From Methanosphaera sp. rholeuAM130 (lineage in GTDB: Archaea > Methanobacteriota > Methanobacteria > Methanobacteriales > Methanobacteriaceae): a DNA stretch of 27,013 nt. This document shows, piece after piece, positions 25,064 to 27,013 of this stretch; position 1 is the stretch's first letter; the number at the start of each line of letters is the position of its first letter. The notes beneath the pieces were generated by a model, which was not told where the DNA came from, did not search any database, and worked only from the letters and a program-made list of their open reading frames with translations. The stretch is taken from positions 1 to 27,013 of the forward strand of contig MUZY01000244.1 in assembly GCA_003266065.1 (NCBI GenBank). Reading direction: 5' to 3'. Made by a program: the position numbers and the translations under genes.

Positions 25064-26071
25064 TTGGATGAAAAAAAACTTTTAGAAGACAATAATCAAT
25101 ATTATGAAGAGTTAGAAATCGAAAAAGAAAAACTTCAAAAAGCTAATAAAAAGATAGTTTCTTTACAAAAAAAGGTTAAAATTCTTGAAAATGCTGTAGA
25201 TTCTCATACTGAATTATTCAATATGATTTTTATAGATTCAAATTTTGAAATAGGCGGTCCTCTTAGAAAACTTCAACTTCAGACATTTGAATTATTAAGG
25301 TTTGTGGTAAATGTATGTGAGAAATATGGTTATACCTACTGGTTAGACTATGGAACACTTGTCGGGGCTATCAGACATAATGGATTTATTCCATGGGATG
25401 ATGAAGCTGATATTTCCATGCTTCGTGATGATTATGAAGAGTTTATAAAAGTCATCGAAATAGAAATAGATAACTATCCCCAATTAAAAAATGTTGAATT
25501 ACGTAAGGGTGTGGGACCGCTAAGAAATGTAACTTTTAAAGGAAAACCTGCTCCTTGTTCACAATTTGTTCAAGTATCACCCCTTGCAAATGTTGATATT
25601 CATCCTATTGATTATTATGAAACTTCTCCAGATGATGATAATAAACTATTAAAAGAGTATGATTCTAAAGAATTTATAGAATATAGGCAAAATTTACGAG
25701 ATAAAATTATAGAAGGAAACTATTCTGACTTTTCTCAATTGGCTATCGAATATGGTGAAAAGATTAACATTACCTTTGATAGGACAAATTTTATGGGTTC
25801 GCCAATGGATGGAACAATCAGAGTTCCCTTACATACTTCAGATATTTTTCCTCTAAAAAAATGTGAATTTGAAGGTGAACAGTTTAATATACCTAATAAT
25901 ACGATTAAATACTTAAATGCACATTACAAAAGTAATTTAATGAAAATTCCAAAGGTCATCAGAAATCATAGTCGTGTTGACTTAATTAAAGAAAGAATTC
26001 CTGAAGATGAATTAGATGATGAATTTGATAAAGTAATTCATGATTGGAAAGCCGTTAATTTGAAGATATAA
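25064..26071 (+). CDS. LicD family phosphotransferase with N-terminal coiled coil
   Basis: 335 residues starting at TTG with GGTGAT four bases ahead. Residues 1-55 are a charged predicted coiled coil (EELEIEKEKLQKANKKIVSL); the LicD domain follows: LRKLQLQTFELLRFV, then WLDYGTLVGAIRHNGFIP and WDDEADI at 111-117. LicD proteins move phosphocholine or related phospho-alcohols from CDP-activated donors to sugars of surface polymers and belong to the nucleotidyltransferase superfamily. The usual WDDDxDI is WDDEADI here: Glu replaces the third Asp, and the others are kept. FMGSPMDG, LHTSDIFPLKKCEF and the NHSR segment near the end also fit. It may add a phospho-substituent to the same glycan as the transferases here, which is inference. 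It is alone on the plus strand, divergent from the small membrane protein. Confidence 0.87.
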   Translation: MDEKKLLEDNNQYYEELEIEKEKLQKANKKIVSLQKKVKILENAVDSHTELFNMIFIDSNFEIGGPLRKLQLQTFELLRFVVNVCEKYGYTYWLDYGTLVGAIRHNGFIPWDDEADISMLRDDYEEFIKVIEIEIDNYPQLKNVELRKGVGPLRNVTFKGKPAPCSQFVQVSPLANVDIHPIDYYETSPDDDNKLLKEYDSKEFIEYRQNLRDKIIEGNYSDFSQLAIEYGEKINITFDRTNFMGSPMDGTIRVPLHTSDIFPLKKCEFEGEQFNIPNNTIKYLNAHYKSNLMKIPKVIRNHSRVDLIKERIPEDELDDEFDKVIHDWKAVNLKI

Positions 26072-26125
26072 TTTCATCTTCTTCTTCAAATCTTTAATTC
26101 CTTTCATATAATATTGGTATTAGAA

Positions 26126-26218
26126 TTATCTTGGATCCATTATTGATTCAATATAGCCGGCTACACCATCCGGTGTTAATTTTTTAACATATTGAAAACT
26201 ATTTTTGTTAAGGGGAAG
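26126..26218 (-). pseudogene. C-terminal remnant of an unknown gene
   Basis: On the minus strand a 30-codon frame reads LPLNKNSFQYVKKLTPDG then VAGYIESIMDPR and stops at 26126-26128. It has mixed protein-like composition and slightly higher GC than its surroundings, and is closed upstream by TAG at 26219-26221 where T-rich DNA begins. It looks like the end of a gene cut off by insertion or deletion. The DGVA-x-x-I-E-x-I ending resembles the end of HAD-type phosphatases, but too little is left to say. Confidence 0.4.
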
Positions 26219-26221
26219 CTA

Positions 26222-26533
26222 CTTAATTATTTAAGATAGTTTTTTTGTTAGTTTTAATGATTGAATATTTTATTTTTTTGTTTGGTATATTTTATAAGTT
26301 TTTAGTTCTTATTTTCTTTTTTTGTGTTTTTAGATGTGTTTTTTTCTTTTGGTGGTTAAGTTTATGTTTTATGAAAAATGGATATTTACTTAGGCACTGA
26401 TGATTTTATTGGTGCTTTTTATTCATGAAATGTATTGTTTTATCATGTGAAAGTATTAATCTGGAATTTTGACGGCATATTCTCTTGTATTGTATTTTTT
26501 TCAGGTAATGAGTAGTATTTGGTATAGTATAAG
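26222..26533. other. T-rich non-coding stretch next to the transposase remnant
   Basis: No coding frame is visible on either strand. Base composition is very T-rich on the plus strand. It probably contains the end of the decayed insertion sequence, but I could not find a clear terminal inverted repeat or target duplication. Confidence 0.35.
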
Positions 26534-27013
26534 TTAGTATATGGTGTCTTTGAGGTTTGTCTTTCGAATTATGTTGTAATATAAGCCTCGCAGGTAAAGT
26601 TCATTTTGTACTGCTTTTGTGGTTGTACCTATGAATTTTAGGATTCCATTTTTTATTTTTAAGAATCCATTGATGCCTTCACTACAATGGAATCGGTGTT
26701 TGTAGATTTTTTGGTATCTTTGTTTTATAGGGTACTCGATTTATCAATAGTCAAATAGTGTTTTTTGTTTGTCTTTTTGATAATCCAAGATTGTTGTTTG
26801 CTTTGTTGTCTGGGGTACAGGTGTATTGGTACTATTTTATGATTTTTTAGTTTTCTTTTTTCTTCTGTGTTTTATTGAGGGTCTTCCTTCTATGTTTCCT
26901 TCGGATAATTGTTGCATTTTTGTTTTTGTCTTGAAATCTTGTTGTATGCATAGTGTTGTTAATAATATGCATAAATATACACTTTTGGTTACTGATTTTG
27001 TTGTATATTTGTG
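26534..27013 (-). pseudogene. Transposase, broken by in-frame stops, truncated by window end
   Basis: One minus-strand frame runs from the window edge to TAA at 26534-26536 and can be read as protein apart from three stops: TAA at 26837-26839 and TGA-TAA at 26741-26746. The last 68 codons are convincing: YQKIYKHRFHCSEGINGFLK, then GTTTKAVQNELYLRGLYYN. Y-x2-R-x4-E-x6-K resembles the YREK signature near the third catalytic acidic residue of IS4/IS5/IS1182-type DDE transposases, with one extra residue. The upstream part is Lys/Thr/Gln-rich and less readable. The missing N terminus lies outside the window. It would be inactive unless the stops are read through. Family assignment is tentative. Confidence 0.65.

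Noticed and set aside
25068..25070. ATG as the LicD start
   Set aside because: It is in a different frame and meets a stop after five codons.
26380..26430. Short plus-strand frame starting MDIYLGTDD near 26379
   Set aside because: It stops after about 16 codons, has no ribosome binding site, and lies in T-rich DNA beside the transposase remnant.
1..27013. tRNA or rRNA genes
   Set aside because: I saw no cloverleaf with a conserved T-loop or GC-rich rRNA stretch on either strand.

Overview
This window looks like part of a cell-surface glycan island of a low-GC methanogenic archaeon of the order Methanobacteriales, most like Methanobrevibacter. The clues are archaeal TATA-type promoters about 40-65 bases ahead of starts, Shine-Dalgarno sites built on GGAGGTGATC, a large secreted adhesin-like beta-helix protein, and teichoic-acid-like CDP-glycerol transferases next to many coiled-coil glycosyltransferases. 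The genus is inferred; no rRNA or tRNA gene is present to confirm it.

Layout. Bases 1-2095 (+) hold the end of a CDP-glycerol glycerophosphotransferase and a family-2 glycosyltransferase (GT2). Bases 2166-13101 (-) hold eight genes, read from the right: a GT2 fused to a CDP-glycerol transferase, three tandem SGNH/GDSL-hydrolase paralogues, a GT2 with a coiled-coil tail, a protein with two GT2 domains, a small coiled-coil protein, and UDP-galactopyranose mutase (glf). Bases 13530-16724 (+) encode one secreted adhesin-like protein with about 19 beta-helix repeats and Ig-like domains, closed by a clear hairpin terminator. Bases 16855-23439 (-) are a second tight three-gene operon: another two-GT2 protein (paralogue of the first), an asparagine-synthase-like protein, and a coiled-coil glycosyltransferase. 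A small membrane-anchored protein (-) and a LicD-family protein (+) follow, divergently transcribed. The last 0.9 kb is decayed DNA: a C-terminal remnant of an unknown gene and a transposase broken by in-frame stops.

Together the genes suggest synthesis and decoration of a phosphate-containing surface polymer. GT2 enzymes would add sugars, Glf would supply galactofuranose, CDP-glycerol transferases would add glycerol phosphate, LicD could add another phospho-substituent, the asparagine-synthase-like protein could amidate a sugar acid, and the SGNH proteins could remove or move acyl groups. No flippase, ABC exporter, CDP-glycerol synthase or polymer ligase lies within the window, so the pathway is incomplete here.

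Most notable are the SGNH trio, in which only one copy keeps all visible catalytic residues; the duplicated two-GT2 proteins; a coiled-coil module found both as a separate small protein and as part of a glycosyltransferase; and two gene-free stretches with possible structured RNAs.
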